Shown here: positions 18,160 to 25,503 of the stretch, one piece after another | How positions within the stretch are numbered: position 1 is the first letter of the stretch | How the letters are laid out: each line of letters opens with the position of its first letter | From: Candidatus Freyarchaeota archaeon | GTDB lineage: Archaea > Asgardarchaeota > Jordiarchaeia > Jordiarchaeales > Jordiarchaeaceae | Length of the DNA: 64,000 nt | NCBI GenBank assembly: GCA_030587365.1 | Contig: JAUQZE010000046.1 | Location: 62,001-126,000, forward strand | Reading direction: 5' to 3' | Position numbers and translations under genes: made by a program | The notes under the pieces: generated by a model | What the model was told of the DNA's origin: nothing | Databases searched by the model: none | Seen by the model: the letters and a program-made list of their open reading frames with translations, nothing else

Positions 18160-18353
18160 CCATTAACGGATTCGGTTGGGAATTGACTTTGAAACGGGGA
18201 GAGCCTTGAGTTGGTCGCAACGCAATGCGGGGGACATGCAAAGAAAGGGGGATTTGAGGCGAATGCCTCGAGTCGGGATGTAATTTTGAACGATAAAAAG
18301 GAAAAACTGTCCGTTGTTAATAAGTCGGGTTGTCAAGGTTCATAGAATTATAA
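18160..18353 (+). other. GC-richer orphan segment with hairpin
   Basis: Compared with its AT-rich surroundings this stretch is G-rich. It contains a perfect five-pair hairpin at 18256-18269 (GAGGC-GAAT-GCCTC) and an open plus-strand frame of 50 codons from 18193 to the TAG at 18345 (ELVATQCGGHAKKGGFEANA) without a good start. It may be the last part of a lost gene, possibly mobile-element derived, or a structured RNA. Confidence 0.35.
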
Positions 18354-18734
18354 TCATTTGATTTCACTTATTTTTTTTACATATTGTTCAAGAAAATTTA
18401 ATGCACCCTCTGTACCCGCCCCGGGCATTACATAGGAGATCAGCAATCCCCCTTTGTATTTAAGAATCAACACGGCTCCCATTCCACCTTTATTTACTCC
18501 TACTATCTTTGTTGAATCGTTACTGATTACGGAAAATTTCAAGGAGTTTAATACAAATTCTTTGTTTCCTTTTACAGCATCTAATATTATTTTCGTCTGA
18601 TTCGTCAAATCCCAATTTTTGGTTTGATAAACCACTTTTCCTGTATCTGCAACCAGTGCAAGTGATGCAATTTTTGTGTTTTTTTCTAATGCTGCGTTGG
18701 CAATTTCTTCCATTAAATTGTTAATTTCAGCCAT
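18354..18734 (-). CDS. Profilin-like protein (Asgard signature), Roadblock fold as alternative
   Basis: 126 residues. The pattern fits profilins end to end: an N-terminal helix (INNLMEEIANAAL), a strand pair LALVADTGKVVYQTKNWDLT like the eukaryotic IxGxDGSVWAxS region, then FSVISNDSTKIVGVNKGGMG like the KYxVI...GKKGAGG region, a strand LLISYVMPGAG, and a final helix GALNFLEQYVKKI like VVExLxDYL. Profilins bind actin monomers and polyproline, and Asgard profilins are established. No actin gene lies in this window. A Roadblock/LC7 protein of similar size is the main alternative. The neighbour is the ArsR-type regulator on the same strand. Confidence 0.66.
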   Translation of the reverse strand: MAEINNLMEEIANAALEKNTKIASLALVADTGKVVYQTKNWDLTNQTKIILDAVKGNKEFVLNSLKFSVISNDSTKIVGVNKGGMGAVLILKYKGGLLISYVMPGAGTEGALNFLEQYVKKISEIK

Positions 18735-18810
18735 AATCCTATTCCTCGCTTTTTGATTATATACTTTTCAACTTCATCTAAAGGCATTAATTGTAAATTC
18801 CTTAATATAA

Positions 18811-19629
18811 TTACACATTTTTCATTATCCCTAATGTGCTTAGTGAAACTTGATTTCCTCCAATTGCTTCTCTTAGTTCGTATGAGAATCTTAGGGCTTT
18901 TAATCCGTTCATTGTGATTAAATATCTGCCTTGGGGTTTTTCTTGGTTAACGTAGCCTGCTTGGATGAGGTTATTTAGGTGGAATTGCAGGTGGCCGCCC
19001 TTTATACCCATCTGGCGTTCTAATTGGGCGAAGTTCTTTCCTCCCTTTCCCAGATTTTTAAGAATTTTTAGCCGCGTTACATTGGATAGTGGTGCCAGTA
19101 AATCGCATACTTCTTCTTCTCTAATCTCCTCAAAACCAGACCAGCCCTTGGGCGAGTAAATATCTTTGGTGAACTTCTCAGACACTTCTTTTGAGTTTTC
19201 TATCAAGTCCTCCAGAGTTTTGAACGCATTCATAGCATTTTTGAAACAGTTTTCATCGTGGCATTCTATTTCCTTGGAATGTCTTGTTACAGCGTCGACC
19301 CAAAATTTTACTTGCGCCATTGCAGAATTGATTCCCTGATCCATAAAAGCACGAATTACCATGTAGGTTGCTCTTTCAACTTGTCTAGTGCACCAATCCC
19401 TAATCTTGCACTCTGAAGGTCTCTCTTTTAGGAACTTGCCCATATTTTCATTTGTTTTCAACGTTAGCTGGGCTAAGCACTCTTTTTCAACTTCCCTCAT
19501 AGTTACCGTTTCGAAAGTAGTTTTCATGTATAAAATCAGTTCTTGTAAATTAGTGATGTTTTTATTTATTTCTTCTAGCCTTTCATCGATTTCCGAGACT
19601 CGTTTCTTTTCATTGCTCATGTAGTTCAT
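18811..19629 (-). CDS. ArsR-type winged-helix regulator with long N-terminal sensor
   Basis: 272-residue transcription regulator. Residues 1-50 predict a coiled coil (SEIDERLEEINKNITNLQEL); 50-175 form a helical region with Cys residues (SECKIRDWC, EIECHDENC) that could sense redox state or metal. The winged helix is LLAPLSNVTRLKILKNLGKGGKNFAQLERQMGIKGGHLQFHLNNL followed by a wing. The last 16 residues (GGNQVSLSTLGIMKNV) are encoded within the fourth radical-SAM repeat, read in another frame. It faces the DUF169 gene across the first promoter cassette (19636-19698), a likely binding site. Confidence 0.85.
   Translation of the reverse strand: MNYMSNEKKRVSEIDERLEEINKNITNLQELILYMKTTFETVTMREVEKECLAQLTLKTNENMGKFLKERPSECKIRDWCTRQVERATYMVIRAFMDQGINSAMAQVKFWVDAVTRHSKEIECHDENCFKNAMNAFKTLEDLIENSKEVSEKFTKDIYSPKGWSGFEEIREEEVCDLLAPLSNVTRLKILKNLGKGGKNFAQLERQMGIKGGHLQFHLNNLIQAGYVNQEKPQGRYLITMNGLKALRFSYELREAIGGNQVSLSTLGIMKNV
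18815..18880 (-). repeat. Radical-SAM 5'-end repeat, copy D
   Basis: Decayed fourth copy: the reverse strand reads FTKHIRDNEKCVI in the original frame but the start codon is changed and the CGFCE segment is lost. The regulator gene terminates inside this copy in a different frame. Confidence 0.6.
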
Positions 19630-19635
19630 GCTCCT

Positions 19636-19698
19636 GTGCTATATTTGGTTTTAAGTGCTATATAAATCTGTAGTAAATTCAATAAATTTATATAAAAG
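19636..19698 (+). promoter_or_regulatory. Promoter/operator cassette, copy 1
   Basis: Two half-sites GTGCTATAT about 18 bases apart, then AATCTGTAGTAAATTCAATAAATTTATATA. It lies between the divergent ArsR-type regulator and DUF169 gene. Near-identical cassettes occur at 20530-20592 and 58279-58346. It contains a TATA box for each direction: TTTATATAAA for the DUF169 gene and, on the reverse strand, ATTTATATAGC 28 bases before the regulator start. Confidence 0.8.
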
Positions 19699-19740
19699 AA
19701 AAGAAAAAGTGAATTCACCAGTAAGTAGGTCGTGTTTTTT

Positions 19741-20490
19741 TTGAGTACGAATCCGAAAGTGGAAAATTGGAGAGATATTGGAAAATCCTTGGAGGAATTA
19801 CTTAGACCCCAAACTTATCCACTAGCCGTAAAATTGGTGAAGGATGACTCCGAATTTCCAGAGGGAACGAGAAGACCAGAACAAAAAATAGCTGTTTGCC
19901 AAGGTTTAACCATAAGTCGCAGATACGGTTCCACCATGGGAATAACCGAGAAAGATAGCGGATGCCCAGCGGCAAGCCTAAACTACGGTTGGACAAAAAT
20001 CGCTGACGAATCCATGATACAAAAGTTCTTTTTAGGAGCGGGATACGTTTCCAATGAGGCTGCAGCAAAAACACTCCTCGAGAACATGGACCGTTTAAAA
20101 CCAGGCAAGTATAGAGGGGTGGTTATCTCCCCTATAACACGAACAAAAATTGCCCCAGACGTCATTCTAGTTTACGGAAATCCCGCCCAGATCATGCGAC
20201 TCATTCAGGGAGCAACATATAAAGAAGGGAAAAAGTTGAAACTCGAATTGCTCGGACTTGCTGCTTCCTGCACCGGAGGGATTATCCGTGCATTCAACAC
20301 TGGCGAATGCCAAATGGTAATACCGGGAACGGGTGACCGCGCTTTTGCACTAACCTACGACAATGAAATGCTTTTCGCAATTCCCGCAGCGAAGGCAGAA
20401 GAAATCATTTCTGGAATGAAGGGTCAACGACTCGTGAAATATCCTATTCCAACACCTCTACTGATGCCACCACCATTCCCCGGTCTTTGA
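19741..20490 (+). CDS. DUF169 family protein
   Basis: Protein of the DUF169 family: PLAVKLVKDDSEFPEGTRRPEQKIAVCQGLTISRR, GCPAASLNYGW, VYGNPAQIMRLIQG, and C-terminal ECQMVIPGTGDRAFALTYDNEM are typical segments. Function is unknown; the family is widespread in anaerobes and has conserved Cys residues suggestive of cofactor or metal handling. I choose TTG 19741 (MSTNPKVENW) over GTG 19732 because it lies about 45-50 bases after the TATA box, as at the other two cassette-driven genes. Monocistronic. Confidence 0.88.
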   Translation: MSTNPKVENWRDIGKSLEELLRPQTYPLAVKLVKDDSEFPEGTRRPEQKIAVCQGLTISRRYGSTMGITEKDSGCPAASLNYGWTKIADESMIQKFFLGAGYVSNEAAAKTLLENMDRLKPGKYRGVVISPITRTKIAPDVILVYGNPAQIMRLIQGATYKEGKKLKLELLGLAASCTGGIIRAFNTGECQMVIPGTGDRAFALTYDNEMLFAIPAAKAEEIISGMKGQRLVKYPIPTPLLMPPPFPGL

Positions 20491-20529
20491 TTTTAATTGA
20501 CACTTCCTTTTACTCTCTTATTTTTTTCT

Positions 20530-20592
20530 GTGCTATATTTAGCTGTAGTACTATATAAATCTGTAGTAAATTCAATAAATTTATATATTAGA
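20530..20592 (+). promoter_or_regulatory. Promoter/operator cassette, copy 2
   Basis: Same order as copy 1: GTGCTATATTT, a second half-site AGTACTATATAAAT, then CTGTAGTAAATTC and TTTATATATT as TATA box. It drives the tandem ferredoxin-like genes starting at 20632. It sits after the end of the DUF169 gene rather than between divergent genes. Confidence 0.8.
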
Positions 20593-20622
20593 TAAGAGAG
20601 TGTGAATTCAATCATTTCCGTA

Positions 20623-20628
20623 GGTGAT
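20623..20628 (+). promoter_or_regulatory. Ribosome binding site GGTGAT deciding the start
   Basis: GGTGAT matches the archaeal anti-SD and lies three bases before TTG 20632. This supports TTG over the upstream GTG at 20602, which would be almost on top of the TATA box. Confidence 0.6.
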
Positions 20629-20631
20629 CTT

Positions 20632-21723
20632 TTGAGTGAAGATGTTTACGAGCGTTTAAGACAGAAGGTAAATAAATGGCCCATAAAAGCCCCAAAAAGC
20701 AAGAGTATGCTAAAGCTTCTAAGCGTCCTCTACAGCCCCGAGGAAGCCGAACTCGTTTCATCAGCCTTCGATACACCCTTTATTGATGCGAAGACAGTGG
20801 AGCAGGTGGCTAAGGAGACGGGAAAGGATGTGTCTTACGTTAAGACCGTCTTCGAGAGGTTGGCGGACAAGGGTGGGCTTTTCGAGTTTACAAGCAGGAG
20901 GGATGGCAATACATATTACAGTATGTTACCCTACGCTGTTGGGTTCTTCGAATTCCATTTGAACGACGGTGTAATTACTGACGAGAAGAGGGAGTTTGCA
21001 GGACTCCATGGGGATATATACCCCTACTGGGGATATGAGTTAGGGTCTTCGAACTATCCTTTTATGAGGATAATCCCAGTTGAGGAGAAACTCGATGCTA
21101 GGACCGAGATTCTACCCTTCGAGAAGGTGAGCAGATATATTGAGGAAGCGAGGACCGTGGCGGTGAACCCCTGCGTTTGCAGACTCATAGAAAACAACTG
21201 TGACAAGCCGCTGGAAGTCTGCTTAAGTTTCGACAGTGGCGCCGACTACATGGTCAAGCACCGCAAAGGTAGACGAGTAACAAAGGAGGAAGCCCTTGTA
21301 ATCCTCAAAGAAGCAGAAGACGCAGGACTCGTCCATACATTAAACAACCAGCAGGAGAAACCGAGCTTAATCTGCAACTGCTGCGCAGACTGCTGCTTCC
21401 TCCTAAGGGGACTTACTCAACTCCACAATCCGAGAGCATTCACAAAGTCGAATTTCATGCCAAAAATTGACAGGGAAACCTGCCGTGTCTGTGAAACCTG
21501 CGTTAAGTGGTGTCCCCTCCAGGCACTCTACCGCCATTACCCTCACACCGAAGACCTTTCTGATGATATGATTCTGGTTCTTGAGGAAAGGTGCATAGGA
21601 TGCGGGGTATGCGCCCACAAGTGTCCTCACGATGCAATAGCTCTAGTTAGGGTGAGAGAAGAAATTCCGGAGAAAAGTGGGCGAGACGCTTTAATGAGAT
21701 ACGCGTCCGAAAAGATCCACTAA
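20632..21723 (+). CDS. Multi-cluster 4Fe-4S protein with N-terminal winged-helix-like region, paralog 1
   Basis: About 363 residues. The N-terminal 110 residues look like a winged-helix-like domain (SPEEAELVSSAF, VEQVAKETGKDVSYVKTVFERLADKGGLF). The middle has Cys-rich motifs CVCRLIENNC and CNCCADCC, and the C-terminus two ferredoxin motifs (CRVCETCVKWCP, CIGCGVCAHKCP). Such proteins occur in archaea and syntrophic bacteria and probably carry electrons or sense redox state. The next gene is a paralog in tandem. Controlled by cassette copy 2. Confidence 0.85.
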   Translation: MSEDVYERLRQKVNKWPIKAPKSKSMLKLLSVLYSPEEAELVSSAFDTPFIDAKTVEQVAKETGKDVSYVKTVFERLADKGGLFEFTSRRDGNTYYSMLPYAVGFFEFHLNDGVITDEKREFAGLHGDIYPYWGYELGSSNYPFMRIIPVEEKLDARTEILPFEKVSRYIEEARTVAVNPCVCRLIENNCDKPLEVCLSFDSGADYMVKHRKGRRVTKEEALVILKEAEDAGLVHTLNNQQEKPSLICNCCADCCFLLRGLTQLHNPRAFTKSNFMPKIDRETCRVCETCVKWCPLQALYRHYPHTEDLSDDMILVLEERCIGCGVCAHKCPHDAIALVRVREEIPEKSGRDALMRYASEKIH

Positions 21724-21742
21724 AAATAACCCAATAAGCACT

Positions 21743-21765
21743 AGACCCCTTTTTTAAAAAGGTCT
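21743..21765 (+). terminator. Inverted repeat between the tandem ferredoxin-like genes
   Basis: AGACC, a T-run and an A-run, then GGTCT form a near-palindromic hairpin 20 bases after the first paralog stop and 13 bases before the second start. It could attenuate transcription or separate the two mRNAs. Confidence 0.5.
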
Positions 21766-21777
21766 TGTGAATAGGAC

Positions 21778-22893
21778 TTGGAGGCTGAAAATTTGGCAGA
21801 ATCAGATATTTATGAGGAATTGAGGGAAAAATTGAATCTGTTTCCTGTAAGGGTTCCGAGGACCAAAGAGTTAATGGAAATGCTTAAGGTTGTGTACACC
21901 CCCGAGGAAGCTGAATTCTTAGCACATTTTTCAGCTCCACTCCAAAATCCGGAGACCATAGATCAGATTGTTAAAAAAACGGGAAAACCCAGGGAAAAGA
22001 TTCAAGAAATTATAGAAGGTCTGGTTTCAAGAGGTTTGCTTTACCGGTTTAAAAGTAGCGATGGTACAATATATTACACTCTGCCGCCAATAGTTCCAGG
22101 ATTCGATTTATACTATTTCTCCTCGGGTCGTGATTCTGATGAAAAAAGGAAAGCAGCGAAACTTTTCGATAAATACTTTACAGATAGTCTCGGCGTAGAA
22201 ATGGGGGCTTCGAATTATCCCTGGGCGCGAGTGATGCCTTCTGAAAAAACGATAACCGTTGATAAAGAAATAAGTGCAGACCTGATAATCCTGCCCTTCG
22301 AGAAGATGTCCGAGTTCATTAAGACCTCCCGATGTATAGCGGTCATAAATTGCTCCTGTAGGACGATAAGGAAGTGTAACCATCCCTTAGAAACTTGTCT
22401 CGTCTTTGGCGCCGTAGCAGATTTTATGGTTGAAAATGGTTATGGTCATTACCTGAGCGTCGAACAAGCATTGGAACTATTAGAAAAGATGGAAGAAGCT
22501 GGTTTAGTTCATAACACCATGAATATACAGGCGAGACCCACTTTTATCTGCAGCTGTTGCAGCTGCGCCTGCATAATCCTGAGGAACCTCGTTGAGCTAC
22601 ATAACCCCCGAGCATTCGCGAAATCAAACTTTCTCCCGGTCATGGATGACGAAATCTGTACCAAGTGTAAGAAGTGCGTTAACATTTGCCCCACGCATGC
22701 GAGAGTGTACCATGCTTCACACGATAATGAGCCTGAGAGAATTCTCTTCCTAGAGGAAAGGTGTATTGGATGCGGGCTTTGCGCTTACCATTGTTCGAAC
22801 GGCGCTACCAAACTGGTCAAGGTCAGGGATCAAATTCCAGAAAAGACTCCCGCTGAAGCTTTTGTGAGAGTCGAAGCAGAACGAATTCATTAA
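21778..22893 (+). CDS. Multi-cluster 4Fe-4S protein, paralog 2
   Basis: 371 residues from TTG 21778. It has the same order as its neighbour: winged-helix-like start (TPEEAEFLAHFSAP, IDQIVKKTGKPREKIQEIIEGLVSRGLL), then CSCRTIRKCNHPLETCL and CSCCSCAC, and two ferredoxin motifs (CTKCKKCVNICP, CIGCGLCAYHCS). In the last motif the usual Pro is replaced by Ser. Clear tandem duplication with moderate divergence, so probably retained for a distinct partner. It has no copy of the promoter cassette and likely depends on read-through from 20632. Confidence 0.85.
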   Translation: MEAENLAESDIYEELREKLNLFPVRVPRTKELMEMLKVVYTPEEAEFLAHFSAPLQNPETIDQIVKKTGKPREKIQEIIEGLVSRGLLYRFKSSDGTIYYTLPPIVPGFDLYYFSSGRDSDEKRKAAKLFDKYFTDSLGVEMGASNYPWARVMPSEKTITVDKEISADLIILPFEKMSEFIKTSRCIAVINCSCRTIRKCNHPLETCLVFGAVADFMVENGYGHYLSVEQALELLEKMEEAGLVHNTMNIQARPTFICSCCSCACIILRNLVELHNPRAFAKSNFLPVMDDEICTKCKKCVNICPTHARVYHASHDNEPERILFLEERCIGCGLCAYHCSNGATKLVKVRDQIPEKTPAEAFVRVEAERIH

Positions 22894-22926
22894 AGAACCC
22901 TTTATGGGAAAATTGGAACTATATAA

Positions 22927-22992
22927 GGGGACAAGAATACGGTAAAAAAGTTTGCATATTATCATCCGTTGTAAATGAACAGCGAATAGATT
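22927..22992 (+). pseudogene. 5' fragment of a DUF6125 gene
   Basis: About 66 bases match the start of the gene at 23531 (acaagaatacggtaaaaaag versus ataagaatatggtaaaaaat, then the shared TATTATCATCCGTT block). The start codon is changed and the fragment ends within 20 codons. It sits just upstream of the TIGR04076-like gene, so that gene appears inserted or the fragment left behind after tandem duplication. Confidence 0.65.
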
Positions 22993-23023
22993 TTCGAGAT
23001 AAATTCTGAAGGAGGCGAACAAA

Positions 23024-23461
23024 ATGAAAGTTAGTAAAGAAGTATGGAATCTTTTCCAAAAACATTTGGGTTACAATGACGAAGAAATGAAACTTTTTAG
23101 GGAAAACCCAAGGAATGAGGATGTCCTATCAAAGACAAATGCCTTAATGAATAAGACAATTGTTGCAGAGGTAGTAGAGTCGCACGGGTGTAACAGTCAG
23201 CACAAGGTTGGTGACAAATTCTACTTTGATGGAGCCGGCAACCTAATAACCAAACTCTGCCCGAAAAGAATTTGCATTTTCGCCCTAAGCCCACTTCAAT
23301 TGGGAATATTCGCGGCTAATGAGTTACTCTACGCGGGTACTGACCCCAATGAAATGAGGTTTAAGCGGACGGGTTGTTTTGACGTCGGAGTGAAATGTGG
23401 TGGCTGGGGACATATTGTTATGGAGTTAAGTGTAAAAGAACGTGAAAAGCTTGACAAATGA
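23024..23461 (+). CDS. TIGR04076-like Cys-containing protein
   Basis: 145 residues with a strong AGGAGG site before ATG 23024. The pattern VVESHGCNSQHKVGDKFYFDGAGNLI, CPKRICIFALSPLQ and CGGWGHIVMEL matches a small uncharacterised family with conserved Cys. Function unknown. It lies upstream of two DUF6125-like genes on the same strand and may form a loose operon with them. Confidence 0.72.
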   Translation: MKVSKEVWNLFQKHLGYNDEEMKLFRENPRNEDVLSKTNALMNKTIVAEVVESHGCNSQHKVGDKFYFDGAGNLITKLCPKRICIFALSPLQLGIFAANELLYAGTDPNEMRFKRTGCFDVGVKCGGWGHIVMELSVKEREKLDK

Positions 23462-23530
23462 AACCAATAAAATTCGCAAACACATTTGATGATTAACCGG
23501 ACTCTCAGAACATTATGAGGTGATAAGAAT

Positions 23531-24076
23531 ATGGTAAAAAATGTTGGCCTATTATCATCCGTTAAAAATGAGCAGCGAATAGAAATACTTCGCAAGACTT
23601 GGATATCGCACGATGCAAGATGGCAGATGGCGGTATTTCAAGAGTATGGCTGGGAAAAAGGCAACAAACTTAACCGAGAAGTCATACGAGATATAGGTAA
23701 GGGTATGATGTACCGGTTAATGAAGGCTCTTGAGATTTCCAAGGTAAACAATATAGAAGAGCTTCAAGCCATATGTTCGGTTGCTATGGACCTCTACTAC
23801 CCTCCTCCTAATTTTGCCTACCATTTCGAACGTCTCTCCGACACATCTCTTCTCGGGGTTATAAAGAGTTGTGGCTCCTATGAAAACGTAAAAAAGGCAG
23901 GGGTATTAGACCACTACGAATGCGGCTGTTTCGCCATGCGTTCAGGCTGGTACGCGGCTTTGGGAGTGGAAGTCCAAGAGGAACTTGGAAAATGCCTCAA
24001 AAAGGGGGACAATATCTGCGAAATTTTTCTTAGAGTCAACAAGTGGAAAGAAGAGAAGCCAACAAACACATCCTAA
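23531..24076 (+). CDS. DUF6125-like protein, paralog 1
   Basis: 181 residues. The start IEILRKTWISHDARWQMAVFQEYGWEKGNKLN matches the paralog at 24742 (ILRINWWTHDGRWFYYTVKESGFEVANKLN), with an H-D-x-R-W core. The C-terminal half has CGSYENVKKAGVLDHYECGCFAMRSGWYAALGV and GDNICEI, a Cys pattern like V4R and ATC-hydrolase-type folds. Likely binds a small molecule or metal; activity unknown. A GAGGTGAT site precedes the start. Confidence 0.78.
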   Translation: MVKNVGLLSSVKNEQRIEILRKTWISHDARWQMAVFQEYGWEKGNKLNREVIRDIGKGMMYRLMKALEISKVNNIEELQAICSVAMDLYYPPPNFAYHFERLSDTSLLGVIKSCGSYENVKKAGVLDHYECGCFAMRSGWYAALGVEVQEELGKCLKKGDNICEIFLRVNKWKEEKPTNTS

Positions 24077-24173
24077 AGGATGCATCTCACACCCCGGACT
24101 TACCAAATACGTTTCAGCAAAAATTACCCTTTCTTCCCACTAAATTGTAATAATAATATGGGTGGTGAATAAA

Positions 24174-24632
24174 ATGAGCGTGGATCCAAATTTGTTAGCT
24201 CCCTGTGGTTTATATTGTGGTGTCTGTGGCATTCATTATGCGGATAAGCATGAAGACGAGGTGCTAAAACAAAAATTAGCCAAGAGTTATGGAGTGGAAC
24301 CGGAATCAATTAAGTGTGATGGCTGTTTGTCGGATAACAAATTTGCGTTCTGTAAATTATGCCCAATCCGGGACTGCGTCATTACCAAGGAGATTTCCGG
24401 CTGCCACGAATGCTCCGAGTGGCCCTGCGATAAGGTCACGAATTTCCCCTTTGAACTCGCCAAGAAGTTCATGTTAAAATCTATTCCCGCTAGAAGAGAA
24501 AGAACCGATGAAGAATGGGTTGCCTGGGAAGAAAATAATTGGACATGTGGGAATTGCGGTGCACTCGTATTCAGAGGAGCGAGAAGATGCCACAAATGCA
24601 AAAATGAAATAATTTCAATTCTTGATAAATAA
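24174..24632 (+). CDS. DUF3795 zinc/cluster-binding protein
   Basis: The Cys-rich start APCGLYCGVCGIHYAD, then CDGCLSD and FCKLCPIRDCVITKEISGCHECSEWPC, is characteristic of DUF3795, a family of small proteins from anaerobes presumed to bind a metal or cluster. The C-terminus adds a zinc ribbon (CGNCGALVFRGARRCHKCK). ATG 24174 is chosen over GTG 24162 because the GGTGGTGA Shine-Dalgarno lies over the latter. Between two DUF6125-like genes. Confidence 0.85.
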   Translation: MSVDPNLLAPCGLYCGVCGIHYADKHEDEVLKQKLAKSYGVEPESIKCDGCLSDNKFAFCKLCPIRDCVITKEISGCHECSEWPCDKVTNFPFELAKKFMLKSIPARRERTDEEWVAWEENNWTCGNCGALVFRGARRCHKCKNEIISILDK

Positions 24633-24653
24633 ATTAGACTTAAAACACTCCCA

Positions 24654-24702
24654 GAGCAGGCCGTGCCTTCAAGGCTGGTCTGCTCCTTTTCTCCCCTTTT
24701 TT
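24654..24702 (+). terminator. Hairpin terminator after the DUF3795 gene
   Basis: GAGCAGGCC pairs with GGTCTGCTC (one G-U), with an inner GCCTT/AAGGC stem, followed by a T/C-rich run ending TTTTTTA. It would end transcription before the second DUF6125 gene. Confidence 0.75.
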
Positions 24703-24741
24703 ACCTGTTGGTCATGAGAAATTACTGAAAGGAGGAAAAGC

Positions 24742-25245
24742 ATGTCGTTAGTTGACAAAATTCCCCCGGAAGAAAGAGAGAAAATTCTGAGGATTAACTG
24801 GTGGACTCATGATGGTCGATGGTTCTATTATACCGTCAAAGAATCTGGATTCGAAGTGGCTAATAAACTGAACATGCTAGTTAACAAGTCCATGGGCAAA
24901 GCGGAAATGAAACGTTTATTGGCAGCGCTGAATATGGATGAAACTAGGACGGCGGATAATTTTTTTGAGATCATGGAAACAGTATGGGATCTTTATTGTA
25001 AAAATGTATTCGTAATAGGGGGATTTACTAAAGAAAATGATAATACGTGGATTTTTACTATAAAAGATAGTCCCTGTTATGAGGGAACTAAGAAGGCGGG
25101 GATTACTGATTTATACCAGTGTGCCTGCTGGAAAAGAGCCGAGGGATGGATTGAAGCCTGTGGCTTGAAAGCGAAAGTCTACATCAGAAAGAGCATGGTT
25201 AAGGGCGACGATGTGTGCGAGGTCGTTTTCTCAACTGAAAAATAA
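24742..25245 (+). CDS. DUF6125-like protein, paralog 2
   Basis: 167 residues from ATG with a GGAGGAAA site. It shares the H-D-x-R-W core and the C-terminal set CYEGTKKAGITDLYQCACWKRAEGWIEACGL and GDDVCEVVF with the paralog at 23531. The regularly placed Cys residues (C-x19-C-x-C in the middle, C near the end) suggest a ligand or metal site. Separate transcription unit because of the strong terminator before it. Confidence 0.78.
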   Translation: MSLVDKIPPEEREKILRINWWTHDGRWFYYTVKESGFEVANKLNMLVNKSMGKAEMKRLLAALNMDETRTADNFFEIMETVWDLYCKNVFVIGGFTKENDNTWIFTIKDSPCYEGTKKAGITDLYQCACWKRAEGWIEACGLKAKVYIRKSMVKGDDVCEVVFSTEK

Positions 25246-25503
25246 GAAAAAGGAATCCTCTGATACCAAATAGAAACAAAGATAGGTATCAATTGTGGTG
25301 CACGTGAGTTGGTGCTTGACCTCCAATTTCGTTCAAATCTTTTCCTGAACCAAATACTGAGATGCCATTTGAGTTGAAAAGTTCTAAATTTCTTAATTCT
25401 CTGTTTCCCCAACTTTTTGTCTCCAAATATTGTGCCTCATAGTTTATACTGGAAAATTATTTATATTACGGTGTTAAGAATTAATAAAAAAGGGTGGATT
25501 TAA

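Noticed and set aside
25320..25340. GTTCAAATC, resembling a tRNA B box
   Set aside because: No A box, acceptor stem or anticodon arm around it.
25246..25440. Minus-strand peptide ending GGQAPTHVHHN
   Set aside because: Open for about 54 codons and somewhat protein-like, but no start, family or copy in the window; possibly an old remnant, left uncalled.
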